The notes beneath the pieces were generated by a model that searched no databases, had not been told where the DNA came from, and saw only the letters and a list, made by a program, of their open reading frames with translations. Shown in pieces: positions 6,809 to 15,672 of a DNA stretch of 64,000 bases (positions are counted from its first letter, which is position 1; each line of letters begins with the position of its first letter). The position numbers and the translations under genes are program-made. This stretch comes from Neobacillus sp. YX16 (GTDB lineage: Bacteria > Bacillota > Bacilli > Bacillales > Cytobacillaceae), in assembly GCF_030123505.1 (NCBI RefSeq), contig NZ_CP126115.1, positions 2,866,001 through 2,930,000 of the forward strand, in the 5' to 3' direction.

Positions 6809-9115
6809 ATGTTTTTCAGAATAATCCGTAATGACGTTTTAAAGAGCAAAGCGATAACGCTGACAACAATGATATTTGTAGCTGCTGCCTCTATGCTTGT
6901 TTCGCTTGCGGCGATTCTCGTTGTCAATCTTTCTGGTGCGCTAGATACGCTTATGACACAGGCGAAAACTCCGCATTTTATGCAAATGCATTCCGGTGAT
7001 ATTGATGCAGAGCGACTTAAATTCTTTGCAGAGCAAAATAACAACGTTGAAGAATATCAGGTAGTTGAGTTTCTAGGCATGGACGGCGCGCAGATTATAT
7101 TAGGCGATCATTCGCTCAGCGATAGTGTTCAAGATAACGGCTTTAGCATACAGAACGAAAAATTTGATTATCTTCTTGATCTTAACGGCAACATCATCAA
7201 CGTATCCGACGGCGAGCTTTATGTTCCAGTAACCTATTTGAGGGACAACACGACAAAGGTCGGTGACAAGGCTGTAATAAGCGGGAAGGAATTTACCGTT
7301 GCAGGATTTCACCGTGATTCAACCATGAATTCCTCGCTCTCCGCGTCAAAGCGATTTCTGGTAAGCAACAATGATTTCGCGGAAATTAAAGACCTTGGAA
7401 GTATCGAGTATCTGATTGAGTTTAGATTAAAGGATTTCTCGGGGATAGGTGAATTTGAAACAGTTTATGCTTCCGCAGGACTTGAAGCGAACGGACCAAC
7501 GGTTACATATACTCTTTTCAAAATGATGAACGCCATTTCAGACGGGATGATGATTGCGGTTATCCTTCTTGTATGCGTACTTGTCGTTGCCATCACTTTT
7601 ATGTGTATACGTTTTACGCTCCTTGCGAAAATCGAAGACGAATACCGTGAAATTGGTGTCATGAAAGCAATAGGGCTTCGTCTTTCTTACATAAAGAAGA
7701 TTTATCTTGCTAAATATGCAGCTATTACTGTGGCAGGTAGTATTCTTGGGTATATTTTTTCGCTTATGTTCCAAGGCATACTACTTGAAAATATTCGTCT
7801 TTATATGGGCGAAAGTGAAAATTCTTCTTTTGCCATAAGCTTAGGAATCATTGGCATACTGATTGTATCTCTTGCAATTGTTGCTTATGTGAACTTTGTT
7901 TTGAAACGCTTTCGGAAAATATCCGCTGCGGAAGCTATACGCTTTGGAGCTTCTCAGGAAAAGATAGCTGGCACTAAGCGTCTTTCCTTAATTAGTAACA
8001 GACTGTTTAGCACGAATATTTTTCTTGGAATTAAGGATGTTCTCGCTAGAAAAAAATTATACGCCACAATGCTTGTGGTCTTGGCGATTTCGGCATTTAT
8101 CATGATTGTTCCCCAGAACCTCTACAACACGATTTCCTCAAAAAGCTTCATTCAATATATGGGGATTGGAAACTACGATCTGCGCATTCAGACAAATATT
8201 TCAGACAAAACCAATGAAATTGTGAAGACGATAGATAGAGACAGTGACGTTTCAAAGTATACTGTTTTGACAACAAAGACTTTCAAAGTAAAAACGAGAA
8301 ACGGGTCAGAGGAAAATATAAAAGTTGAACTCGGTGACCATTTGGCATTCCCTATAGAGTATTCTGAGGGCAGAGCACCTGCTCGTGATGACGAAATCTC
8401 ATTTTCGGCTATATACGCTTATGAGATGAGCAAAAAGGTCGGCGATGTCATTACGCTGGGGATTGAAGGAAAGGCGAAAGACCTCACGGTAACCGGAATA
8501 TACTCCGACGTTACGAACGGAGGCAAAACCGCAAAGGCAGTATTCACCGACGATTCGGCGAAAGTCATGTGGACCATCGTCTGTGTTGAACTTTCGGATA
8601 AATCACTTGTCGACAGCAAGGTTTCAGGATATTCGGACAAATTTGATTTTGCAAAGACTTCAGACATTGATGAATTTGTTTCTCAGACCCTCGGCTCGAC
8701 CATAAGTTCCGTCGAAATGGCTTCCTACGCCGCTGTTGCGGTTGCGTTGGTTATTACGGTACTGATTACACTGTTGTTCTTGAAAATGCTTGTTGCAAAG
8801 GACAGGCATTCCATTGCCGTAATGAAGGCGCTCGGTTTTACAAATTCGGATATTAAGGCGCAGTATGTTTCTCGCTCGGTTTTCATTCTAATTGTCGGAA
8901 TCATTCTCGGTACGCTTCTAGCGAATACTCTCGGAGAGGTCCTTGCGGGCGCACTTATCTCTTCGTTCGGTGCGTCAACGTTTAATTTTACGGTCAATCC
9001 GCTTAAGGCATATCTGTTTAGTCCGCTGATGATGATTTTCACGGTACTTATCGCAACGATGATCGCCACATCGAGCGCGGGAAAAATAAAAATTTCCGAA
9101 AATATAAAGGAGTAG
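6809..9115 (+). CDS. FtsX-type ABC transporter permease
   Basis: 768-residue membrane protein with two FtsX-like blocks. An N-terminal membrane segment (about residues 15-40) is followed by a large extracytoplasmic domain, a group of three helices (about 250-370) with the coupling sequence REIGVMKAIGL, a central helix (about 415-440), a second extracellular domain, and three closing helices with SIAVMKALGF. This is the plan of MacB/BceB-like exporters. The ATPase gene follows four bases later. Codon usage is visibly richer in G+C (many GCG, GGC and CCG codons) than the surrounding DNA, suggesting acquisition from another Firmicute. Likely substrates are peptides or lipids, for export or resistance. 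Confidence 0.85.
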   Translation: MFFRIIRNDVLKSKAITLTTMIFVAAASMLVSLAAILVVNLSGALDTLMTQAKTPHFMQMHSGDIDAERLKFFAEQNNNVEEYQVVEFLGMDGAQIILGDHSLSDSVQDNGFSIQNEKFDYLLDLNGNIINVSDGELYVPVTYLRDNTTKVGDKAVISGKEFTVAGFHRDSTMNSSLSASKRFLVSNNDFAEIKDLGSIEYLIEFRLKDFSGIGEFETVYASAGLEANGPTVTYTLFKMMNAISDGMMIAVILLVCVLVVAITFMCIRFTLLAKIEDEYREIGVMKAIGLRLSYIKKIYLAKYAAITVAGSILGYIFSLMFQGILLENIRLYMGESENSSFAISLGIIGILIVSLAIVAYVNFVLKRFRKISAAEAIRFGASQEKIAGTKRLSLISNRLFSTNIFLGIKDVLARKKLYATMLVVLAISAFIMIVPQNLYNTISSKSFIQYMGIGNYDLRIQTNISDKTNEIVKTIDRDSDVSKYTVLTTKTFKVKTRNGSEENIKVELGDHLAFPIEYSEGRAPARDDEISFSAIYAYEMSKKVGDVITLGIEGKAKDLTVTGIYSDVTNGGKTAKAVFTDDSAKVMWTIVCVELSDKSLVDSKVSGYSDKFDFAKTSDIDEFVSQTLGSTISSVEMASYAAVAVALVITVLITLLFLKMLVAKDRHSIAVMKALGFTNSDIKAQYVSRSVFILIVGIILGTLLANTLGEVLAGALISSFGASTFNFTVNPLKAYLFSPLMMIFTVLIATMIATSSAGKIKISENIKE

Positions 9116-9119
9116 GCAT

Positions 9120-9878
9120 ATGATGAAGATTATTATCGGTGATCAAATAGTAAAAGCTTTCGGTGAGGGCGATGAAAAGCGTAATGTTCTCGATGGAGTG
9201 TACGTTGAAATAAACGAAGGAGAGTTCGTTGCGGTTATGGGACCTTCTGGCTCGGGAAAATCGACGCTGATGTTTTCGTTGAGCGGAATGGACGGAATTG
9301 ACAGTGGGAAGGTCGTTTTTGAGAGCAGGGATTTATCGGCGGTCGGGGAGAATGAACTTTCAGAAATACGTAGAACAAAAATGGGATTTGTTTTTCAGCA
9401 GCCGACTATGCTGAAAAATCTGAATATCCTCGACAACATCATTCTTCCGTCAATGCGTGGCAACAGAAAGAACGTCGCAAAAATCACTCAGAAAGCAAGA
9501 GCACTTATGAAAAGGGTAGGCATTGCGGAGCTTGAAAAGCGTGACATTATCCAGGTTTCAGGAGGTCAGCTTCAGCGTGCGGGAATTTGCCGCGCGCTTA
9601 TGAACAACCCGAAGATCATCTTCGGCGACGAGCCAACAGGAGCGCTCAACTCAAAATCAGCGCAGGAGATTATGGATATATTTTCTGAAATCAACGAGAA
9701 CGGTACTGCGGTTATGCTTGTAACTCACGACGCAAAGATTGCGGCGCGGACGGAGCGTATTATGTTTATGCGTGACGGAAAAATTGTGAGTGAGCTAAAG
9801 CTTCCAAAGTTTGATGGGACGGATATTGATGGCAGAGTTGAAGTTGTAACAGTGAAAATGCGGGAAATAGGAATATGA
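9120..9878 (+). CDS. ABC transporter ATP-binding protein (FtsX-permease partner)
   Basis: 252-residue ATPase of the MacB/LolD type. Walker A is GPSGSGKST (about residue 40), the Q-loop is FVFQQPTMLKNL, the signature VSGGQLQRAGI, and Walker B IIFGDEPTGALN with an H-loop in LVTHD. AAGGAG at 9107-9112 serves the ATG at 9120; a second ATG follows directly. It forms a two-gene operon with the permease and shares its higher G+C composition. A terminator follows at 9890. No regulator gene is linked, which is unusual for peptide-resistance modules. Confidence 0.9.
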   Translation: MMKIIIGDQIVKAFGEGDEKRNVLDGVYVEINEGEFVAVMGPSGSGKSTLMFSLSGMDGIDSGKVVFESRDLSAVGENELSEIRRTKMGFVFQQPTMLKNLNILDNIILPSMRGNRKNVAKITQKARALMKRVGIAELEKRDIIQVSGGQLQRAGICRALMNNPKIIFGDEPTGALNSKSAQEIMDIFSEINENGTAVMLVTHDAKIAARTERIMFMRDGKIVSELKLPKFDGTDIDGRVEVVTVKMREIGI

Positions 9879-9889
9879 TTTTTATGAAG

Positions 9890-9920
9890 AGCAGCTGCCA
9901 AATATGCTGCTTTTTCTTTT
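9890..9920 (+). terminator. Terminator of the ABC exporter operon
   Basis: Stem AGCAGC / GCTGCT with a ten-base loop, followed by TTTTCTTTTT, directly behind the ATPase stop. Confidence 0.7.
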
Positions 9921-10173
9921 TAAACTATCTTAAAGGTCCGTGCAATAAGTTAAATATATGTAAATGGTTGGTAAATTTAAAAATTTGAATTTTCTATTTT
10001 AGTATATCGAAAGTAGATTCTTTCGGAATAAAAAGAATTCATCATTTATTTCTTATACAAAAGGGAGGGGAAGGAAAACGTTAACAATCATATTTAAATG
10101 GGATAAAGCCTTAAGCAAAGCCTGCATAGGAATTGATTTTTTAAAATAACTGCTTAAAAAAGGAGAATGTACA

Positions 10174-10379
10174 ATGGCTAAAGGAAAATGGTAGCCTTTT
10201 AAAACCTTTTTATCAGTAGGTATTGCAGCTAGCATGGTAATACCAACTTTATCAACACCTGCATCATCGTGGATGGTCCAAATTTAAAAGAAATCAGAGG
10301 TGCAGGCAAAATTTCTAAAATTGAATATAGAAATGGAGCAAATCCCAAATTAGATGATACAACTTCAAGGAATCAGTAA
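10174..10379 (+). pseudogene. Remnant of a secreted protein gene
   Basis: From the ATG at 10174 (AGGAG at 10161) the frame reads MAKGKW, then a stop, then PFKTFLSVGIAASMVIPTLS and TPAS, a clear signal-peptide pattern. It then runs out of frame. In another frame VDGPNLKEIRGAGKISKIEY is followed by RNGANPKLD and ends at 10379. The two pieces look like the beginning and a later part of one exported protein after a premature stop and an internal deletion. It overlaps the start of the ABC ATPase pseudogene at 10354. The protein family is not recognised. Confidence 0.4.
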
Positions 10380-11401
10380 ACAGTATGGAGAATTCAATGC
10401 ATTAAAAAATATTAACCTAGAATTACATGAAAAAGAATTTGTAGCCGTACTTGGCCCTTCAGGTTGTGGAAAAACAACCTTATTAAATCTATTAGCTGGG
10501 TTTATAAAACCAACTAAGGGTCAAATAAAGTTGGACGGTCAATTAATTGCTTCAGAAAATACACTAATTCCTCCCGAAAAAAGGAATATTAGTATGGTAT
10601 TTCAATCTCATGCTCTCTGGCCACATATGAATGTAGAAGAGCATATCTATTTTCCACTTAAACACTATCATTTTGGTAAAATACATGATAAATCGGAACA
10701 AGCCACCGCAGTAACAGAAATTTTAGAATTGGTAGGACTGGAAAAATTAAGGCACCGCTTTCCGTCCGAACTTTCTGGAGGTCAAAGGCAGCGGGTTTCA
10801 CTTGCAAGGGCAATCGCTCCAAAAACTAGCTTATTATTAATGGATGAACCTCTTAGCGCATTAGACGCAGAACTAAGGATAGAGATGCGAAAAGAGATTC
10901 AACGTATACATCGTCAACTTGGCACTACCATTGTTTTCGTCACTCATGATCAAGAAGAGGACTTGCCATGGCGGATAGAATCATAGTCATAAATAATGGT
11001 GAAATTGAACAAGTGGATGCACCGGAAAATCTTTATACAAGACCGAAATCTTATTTGTATCAACTTTTGTGGGAAAAAGTAATGTCATTACGGGAAAATA
11101 GGAGTCAGACGATACATTTATTCCAGGCAAATTTCCATCAGTCACTTGGAAGGATATCGGAATTCCTGAAGAACTTAAAAATAAGCAGGTTTTTCCTGTC
11201 AGGCCAGAACAATGGATATTAGGGGATCCCGAACTAAATGAAATCACAGGTAAAGTGCTTTTTTCTCAATTTCAAGGAAATGAAATTCAATATAGTGTGT
11301 TAGTTAATGAAAATACAATTTCAGTTACAGCACCTGCCATTCAGAAACGATATAAACCAGGTGAAAGTGTTAGTTTAAAACTACTAGCAGCGATAGATTA
11401 A
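10354..11401 (+). pseudogene. ABC importer ATP-binding subunit (PotA/FbpC type), multiply frameshifted
   Basis: Full-length importer ATPase broken into pieces. The first 205 residues are intact: Walker A GPSGCGKTT, signature LSGGQRQRVSLA, Walker B LLLMDEPLSALD and H-loop VTHDQEE. At about 10965 the frame is lost and continues as MADRIIVINNGEIEQVDAPE in another frame. It is lost again near 11050 (KSY then FVSTFVGK-like) and near 11095. The last part, up to TAA at 11399-11401, gives VFPVRPEQWILGDPELNEIT and a TOBE domain ending in LLAAID. The restored length of about 349 residues is normal for PotA/FbpC-type subunits. At least three indels are needed, so decay is likely. No permease or binding-protein gene is adjacent. 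Confidence 0.8.
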
Positions 11402-11605
11402 TTGGTTCTGGAAAGTAGGAATATGCAGCAATAATCCATAAAGCAATAGATTAACATAACTAAAAAACAGTTTTAATTTAAATTAAGGTTCTTTTCGCAA
11501 ATTTTGTAGCTTTTGAAAAATACAAGAAAATAAATAGTTTTTTCTGTTGTTAGCTTGGATAGATTGGCTTTCATTACTTTAGCCAATTTTTAAAGATAAG
11601 GTAAA
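11402..11605. other. AT-rich spacer without recognised features
   Basis: Very AT-rich DNA between the ABC pseudogene and the next terminator. No open frame with a ribosome site was found. Confidence 0.4.
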
Positions 11606-11640
11606 AACTCCGGTTACCACATCGTAACTGGAGTATTTTT
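11606..11640 (+). terminator. Rho-independent terminator
   Basis: Stem ACTCCGGTTAC / GTAACTGGAGT (one G-T pair), loop CACATCG-like, and then ATTTTTATATTT. Confidence 0.75.
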
Positions 11641-11765
11641 ATATTTAATTCTAAAATTTGTTTTCTTTCGGAATGTTGCCATGCATGATAAAATGAATAA
11701 ACTATATATTACTAAGATTTTATTTTCTTAAATTGTGATTTTACAATAGTAGGTGTGATGGGATT

Positions 11766-12725
11766 TTGCAGAGAAAAAAAACAACGATGTTAATTATTAT
11801 GGGTAGTTTTTTATTTGTGAGTTTTTTCCTATATCTACTTCTTCCAGATCGAAATCAAACAAAAGTGGAAAGTGTTAAGGCGATAGCTTCTGTTAATCAA
11901 GAACAAACAGAAAATACAGGAGATACTGCAGCTGAAAATGCTCCAGCTGAAGAAGTGGGACAAACAGATCTAGTAGAAGAGAATGATAAACCCATAACGG
12001 AAGATATAAAGGCTAAGGTCAGGGAAGTAGTGGAAATTGCATTAGATTTTTTCAAAAAGGATCAAAAGATTGTGGCGATTGGTGACTCGCTGACCGAGGG
12101 AGTTGGAGATGAAACAGAGAATGGCGGTTATGTCGGCATCCTTAATCACACGTTTGAGCACCATAACCTAAATATCAGTGTTGAAAACTTTGGTAAAAAA
12201 GGAAACCGGTCAGATCAATTACTTAAACGGCTGGAAAAAGAAGAGATTGCCTCTGCCATTAAAGAGGCAGATATGGTACTAATCACAATTGGTGCGAATG
12301 ACATTATGAATGTACTAAAATCCAATTTTATGAATGTTACGATGGAACCCTTCCAAGAGGAAAGGTTGAAATATATCGAGCGTTTAAGAGCTATTTTAAA
12401 TAAAATTAATGATCTGAATCCAGATACCCAAATTTATCTAATTGGATTTTATAATCCGTTTGAACGACATTTTGGTGAAATCAAAGAACTTGGAATGATT
12501 ATAGAAAATTGGAATGATGATGGAAAATCTCTTGCAGAAGAATACGATAATGTAAAGTATATCCCAACAAAGGACTTGTTCAGTAATTCAAACGTAGACT
12601 TATTGGCAGAAGATGAATTCCATCCAAATTCAAGTGGCTATAAACTTATGGCCAAGCGAGTTTTAGAATTTTTGAAAGAATCTTATGAAGAATCCGAGAT
12701 TGACAAAGTCGAAGTAACATCATAA
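11766..12725 (+). CDS. Membrane-anchored SGNH/GDSL hydrolase
   Basis: 319-residue protein with an N-terminal membrane anchor (about residues 8-27), a glutamate-rich linker (about 35-90) and an SGNH hydrolase domain. Block I is VAIGDSLTEGVGD with the nucleophile Ser108. A conserved Gly lies in ENFGKKGNRSDQ, block III is TIGANDIM, and block V is DEFHPNSSGY with the catalytic Asp and His. The fold removes acyl groups from lipids or polysaccharides. The enzyme would sit outside the membrane or in the cell wall. The start is TTG at 11766 with AGGTG at 11751; a nearby ATG at 11758 is out of frame. It is a single gene ending before a hairpin repeat. Confidence 0.85.
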   Translation: MQRKKTTMLIIMGSFLFVSFFLYLLLPDRNQTKVESVKAIASVNQEQTENTGDTAAENAPAEEVGQTDLVEENDKPITEDIKAKVREVVEIALDFFKKDQKIVAIGDSLTEGVGDETENGGYVGILNHTFEHHNLNISVENFGKKGNRSDQLLKRLEKEEIASAIKEADMVLITIGANDIMNVLKSNFMNVTMEPFQEERLKYIERLRAILNKINDLNPDTQIYLIGFYNPFERHFGEIKELGMIIENWNDDGKSLAEEYDNVKYIPTKDLFSNSNVDLLAEDEFHPNSSGYKLMAKRVLEFLKESYEESEIDKVEVTS

Positions 12726-12739
12726 TCCTGAACGAATGC

Positions 12740-12791
12740 CACAGGGACGGTTCTCTTGGTCACTACCTTGACCAAGAGAACCGTCCCTGTG
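12740..12791. repeat. GGGACGGTTCTCTTGG hairpin repeat, perfect 23-bp stem
   Basis: The left arm starts CACAGGGACGGTTCTCTTGG and the right arm is its exact reverse complement, with a six-base loop CTACCT. It is followed by TTTTTTG, so it may also end transcription of the SGNH gene. Related copies lie at 13863, 15509 and 46652. Confidence 0.8.
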
Positions 12792-12803
12792 TGTTTTTTG
12801 TCT

Positions 12804-13826
12804 TTATTGCAAATTAGCATAACATAAAGTAATCAATTTGTTTTTATTATCCATAATCCATTTGCAGCGTATCGCGGATTTTTGAATATATTCTTTTACG
12901 ATATCAATGGAGCTAACCTGATCCAAATAACGACCTAGAAAATGAATGAATACATCGAGACTTCTAAGTTGGATGAGGATAGGAATGGCATCGATTTCAG
13001 CATCTGTCATTTTTCGAGATTGACCATAACCGGAAATAAATGCATTAATTTTTGCCCAAGTCTTGGTTTCTTCTTCGCTAGGTTCGATGAAGTCTGATAA
13101 GCAAACTGCCAGTTCCATCACCCGTAAATCGGTCGTAACAAATTCAAAATCAAGAACAGCTGATACAATCCCATCTTCATTGACCAGAATGTTGGACGCG
13201 TTTAAATCGCCATGAACAAGTTGATGTGGCAATTGCCTTAATGTAGAAACCTGCTCCATAAATGAAGTGAGCTGTTCAAAAATAACTAGCAAATCAGTAG
13301 TCCGTTCCGAAAATTCTCTCAGAGGGTTTTTGCAAAAGCTCAAAACATCCTGTAAAGAACAACGTGGATGAGTGTTTTCAATCTCATAATACGGTCTGTA
13401 GGCAGGACGCTGATTGATTTCGACAAGTGCTAGCGAAGCTGACAATTGACCAGCAGTTCTCCCGAAAGAATGAATTTCTTCCAATTCAGCAAGAGTTGGG
13501 TTTACTCCATCCAAGTACCGAAATAAACTGGCAATCTTGCCATGCCTTGTTCTTATAATCGTTTTTCCATCACGTGATCGGACAGGCTGCGGTATAGAAA
13601 AAGTTAGATTCCTTTCCGCTAAGGCAACTAGGATAGCATGCTCATACTTTACCTTATCTTCGTCCTGATGGGTTTCATAGACGCGGAGTACATATTGCTC
13701 ATTATCAAAAGTAACAAATCGTGTCGTATTGTTAGCACCACTTTGCCCATCCCATGTTACCCAGCTGCCTGCGGGAAAGTATTGAGCAAGAATTTCATCT
13801 AAATATAAGTTCTTTTGTCCTATCAT
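12804..13826 (-). CDS. Aminoglycoside phosphotransferase (APH)-fold kinase
   Basis: 340 residues with the APH/choline-kinase fold. The N-lobe contains YVLRVYE with the ATP-binding Lys replaced by Arg, or the Lys sitting elsewhere. The catalytic loop is LVHGDLNASNILV (about residue 205), followed by VLDFEF as the metal-binding Asp segment. The length and loop sequence resemble the HTH-free stress or spore-related kinases such as the YtmP/CotS group more than true aminoglycoside resistance enzymes. The ATG at 13826 has AAGGAT upstream. It is flanked on both sides by GGGACGG hairpin repeats. The substrate is unknown. Confidence 0.8.
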   Translation of the reverse strand: MIGQKNLYLDEILAQYFPAGSWVTWDGQSGANNTTRFVTFDNEQYVLRVYETHQDEDKVKYEHAILVALAERNLTFSIPQPVRSRDGKTIIRTRHGKIASLFRYLDGVNPTLAELEEIHSFGRTAGQLSASLALVEINQRPAYRPYYEIENTHPRCSLQDVLSFCKNPLREFSERTTDLLVIFEQLTSFMEQVSTLRQLPHQLVHGDLNASNILVNEDGIVSAVLDFEFVTTDLRVMELAVCLSDFIEPSEEETKTWAKINAFISGYGQSRKMTDAEIDAIPILIQLRSLDVFIHFLGRYLDQVSSIDIVKEYIQKSAIRCKWIMDNKNKLITLCYANLQ

Positions 13827-13862
13827 AATTAGTAATCCTTATTTTTTTTGTATGTTTCCATA

Positions 13863-13917
13863 GGGACGGTTCTCTTGGCTCCAAGTTAGACAAAAACGGA
13901 CCAAAAGAACCGTCCCC
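13863..13917. repeat. GGGACGGTTCTCTTGG hairpin repeat
   Basis: Arms GGGACGGTTCTCTTGG and CCAAAAGAACCGTCCC enclose a 22-base loop. Same family as the repeat at 12740, but less perfect. Confidence 0.75.
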
Positions 13918-13933
13918 ATGTTCCCCATGTTCC

Positions 13934-14710
13934 TCAGAGATTAAAATATTCATTCCTTATTTCATTGAATCTTTTTTCATTGATGATTTCCTTGTTCAAT
14001 GAACTATCAACCCATTCGGTAAACGATGTGTCAGTTAATGTAATGTTCCCTTTGTCTGTTAATTTAGTGATCAAGGGCTTCTTATTGAATGCAGATTCAG
14101 GATGTTCGATGATAATTCTTTGAACTTCATTTAATTCAGTTATATTTTGAATCTCTACTTTAGAATTAAAAGCGTATCCAATCTTCCAGTCTTCTTCTTT
14201 ACGATTTAATTTCATGTACATCATATAATCCCCATGTTCACTTTCTACATGATCCACTTTAAATTTTCCATTACTAGAAGCAACAGTTTCTCCGCTTAAC
14301 GGAACAGGCTTTAATGGTAAGAACCCTCCAAAACCAGTATCAACTAGATAGACCTGCCCATTATGGGTAATAAGATTAACCACATGGGTATTCCCAGTCT
14401 CACTCCATTGTTGATTCATTTGATTATAAATTACTCCCCGGACTAAGCTTGGACTAAAGCCATTTTCAGATAAAAAAAGGTAAAGAATAGAATTTAGTTC
14501 GTAACAAAGTCCTCCTTCATTGTGTTCTAGTATCTTACTCGTTATATTCTCTTTTGTTATTTCCTTTGTTCTATTTTCAATAATACATAAATTTTCAAAC
14601 GGAATAGACTTTGTAGTCTTTTCAAGAACCATATCTAAATTTTGATATGTAATTACTTCATTTTGCGAGATACCTATTCTTTTACGAAATAGTAAGTTTA
14701 AGTCATTCAT
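13934..14710 (-). CDS. Arylamine N-acetyltransferase
   Basis: 258-residue acetyltransferase that moves acetyl groups from acetyl-CoA to arylamines or hydrazines. The Cys-His-Asp triad is intact: Cys69 in EGGLCYELN, His109 in NTHVVNL and Asp124 in VDTGFGG. The N-terminal block SIPFENLCI is also typical. The start codon is ATG at 14710 with AAGGAG nine bases upstream; overlapping ATGs there are out of frame. It is a single gene, flanked downstream by a hairpin repeat. The role may be detoxification of aromatic amines, fitting the aromatic-degrading lifestyle seen elsewhere in this window. Confidence 0.9.
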   Translation of the reverse strand: MNDLNLLFRKRIGISQNEVITYQNLDMVLEKTTKSIPFENLCIIENRTKEITKENITSKILEHNEGGLCYELNSILYLFLSENGFSPSLVRGVIYNQMNQQWSETGNTHVVNLITHNGQVYLVDTGFGGFLPLKPVPLSGETVASSNGKFKVDHVESEHGDYMMYMKLNRKEEDWKIGYAFNSKVEIQNITELNEVQRIIIEHPESAFNKKPLITKLTDKGNITLTDTSFTEWVDSSLNKEIINEKRFNEIRNEYFNL

Positions 14711-14916
14711 TCATCGAAACTCCTTAATGACTTCCATTGCTAAATGATATCAAAAAATTCTGGGTAACCCAAATAAGTAAGAACTGCCGTTGTTTACAAG
14801 AATTATTTTGAAGGAAAAATATGATTTTATTGTTAATTGATAACATGAAAGTGTTGGAATAAACATTTATTAGACTAATAGAGATTAAGTTAAACGATAT
14901 GTTGGGGGTGATAAAT

Positions 14917-15552
14917 ATGGAAGCGATCGTCTTATCTGCCGGATATTCGAGCCGTGCAAATGCATTTAAAATGACTTTGCCACTGGGGAAAATGTCTATA
15001 CTAGAGCAAACAATTTCTAAATTTGAAGGAATATGCGTCAGAGTCATCGTCGTAGCAGGGTATCAAGCGGAAATCATTCAAGAGGAAATTAATAAAATCA
15101 ACAATGAAAAAACCTATTCATTTCAGATAAAGTTTGTTTACAATGAAAACTTTAACCAAGGAATGTTTACTTCCATTCAAAAGGGGTGCACAGAAGTAAA
15201 TGCCGCAGATTTCTTTATAACACCAGGAGATTGTCCGCTTGTAAAAAAAGAGACGCTGCAGCTACTGGCAGCGCACAAAGGGAATGTAGTCATTCCGAGT
15301 TTCCAATTTAAAGGTGGTCATCCCATCAAACTATCCAAACCAGTAAAACAGAAAATACTTGAAACCAAAACAGATAGTAATTTGCGTGTAGTCCTCAATG
15401 GATACCAAAAGGAATACTTAAATGTAGATGATCCGGGAGTACTGGTGGATGTTGATACGCCGGAGGATTATCAAAAAGCCATTGATGAAATCCAAAGGGA
15501 AATCCAGAGGGACGGTTCTCTTGGCCAATCAAGACAAAAAGCAGACCAATAG
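14917..15552 (+). CDS. MobA/MocA-like nucleotidyltransferase (PucB-type)
   Basis: NTP-transferase fold protein of about 211 residues that would load CMP or GMP onto the molybdenum cofactor for the hydroxylase encoded downstream. The signature is IVLSAGYSSR at the start (normally LAAGxSxRMG), followed by KMTLPLG, VVAGYQ, ITPGDCPLV with the metal-binding Asp, and FKGGHPIKL. GGGGGTG at 14904 favours ATG 14917 over 14899. The last 20 residues (from about RDGSLGQ) are encoded by an inserted GGGACGG hairpin repeat, so the original C-terminus has been replaced. It is first in the molybdenum hydroxylase cluster. Confidence 0.82.
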   Translation: MEAIVLSAGYSSRANAFKMTLPLGKMSILEQTISKFEGICVRVIVVAGYQAEIIQEEINKINNEKTYSFQIKFVYNENFNQGMFTSIQKGCTEVNAADFFITPGDCPLVKKETLQLLAAHKGNVVIPSFQFKGGHPIKLSKPVKQKILETKTDSNLRVVLNGYQKEYLNVDDPGVLVDVDTPEDYQKAIDEIQREIQRDGSLGQSRQKADQ

Positions 15553-15562
15553 AACCGTCCCC
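15509..15562. repeat. GGGACGGTTCTCTTGG hairpin repeat inside a gene end
   Basis: Arms GGGACGGTTCTCTTGG and CCAATAGAACCGTCCCC. The stop codon of the MobA-like gene (15550-15552) lies within the right arm, so the repeat supplies coding sequence and the stop. Confidence 0.8.
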
Positions 15563-15672
15563 ACGGTCCGCGGTCCGGTCTTTTTAATGAAATTAATCAT
15601 AAAACATCATTCTCATTTATAAAATCGTAGGAAGAGGTTTCTATTAAAAATGAGTCGAAGGGTGTTGTTGGA

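Noticed and set aside
12804..13826. Aminoglycoside resistance gene
   Set aside because: The fold is APH-like, but the sequence lacks features specific to resistance kinases, and such proteins are common housekeeping-type kinases in Bacillus.
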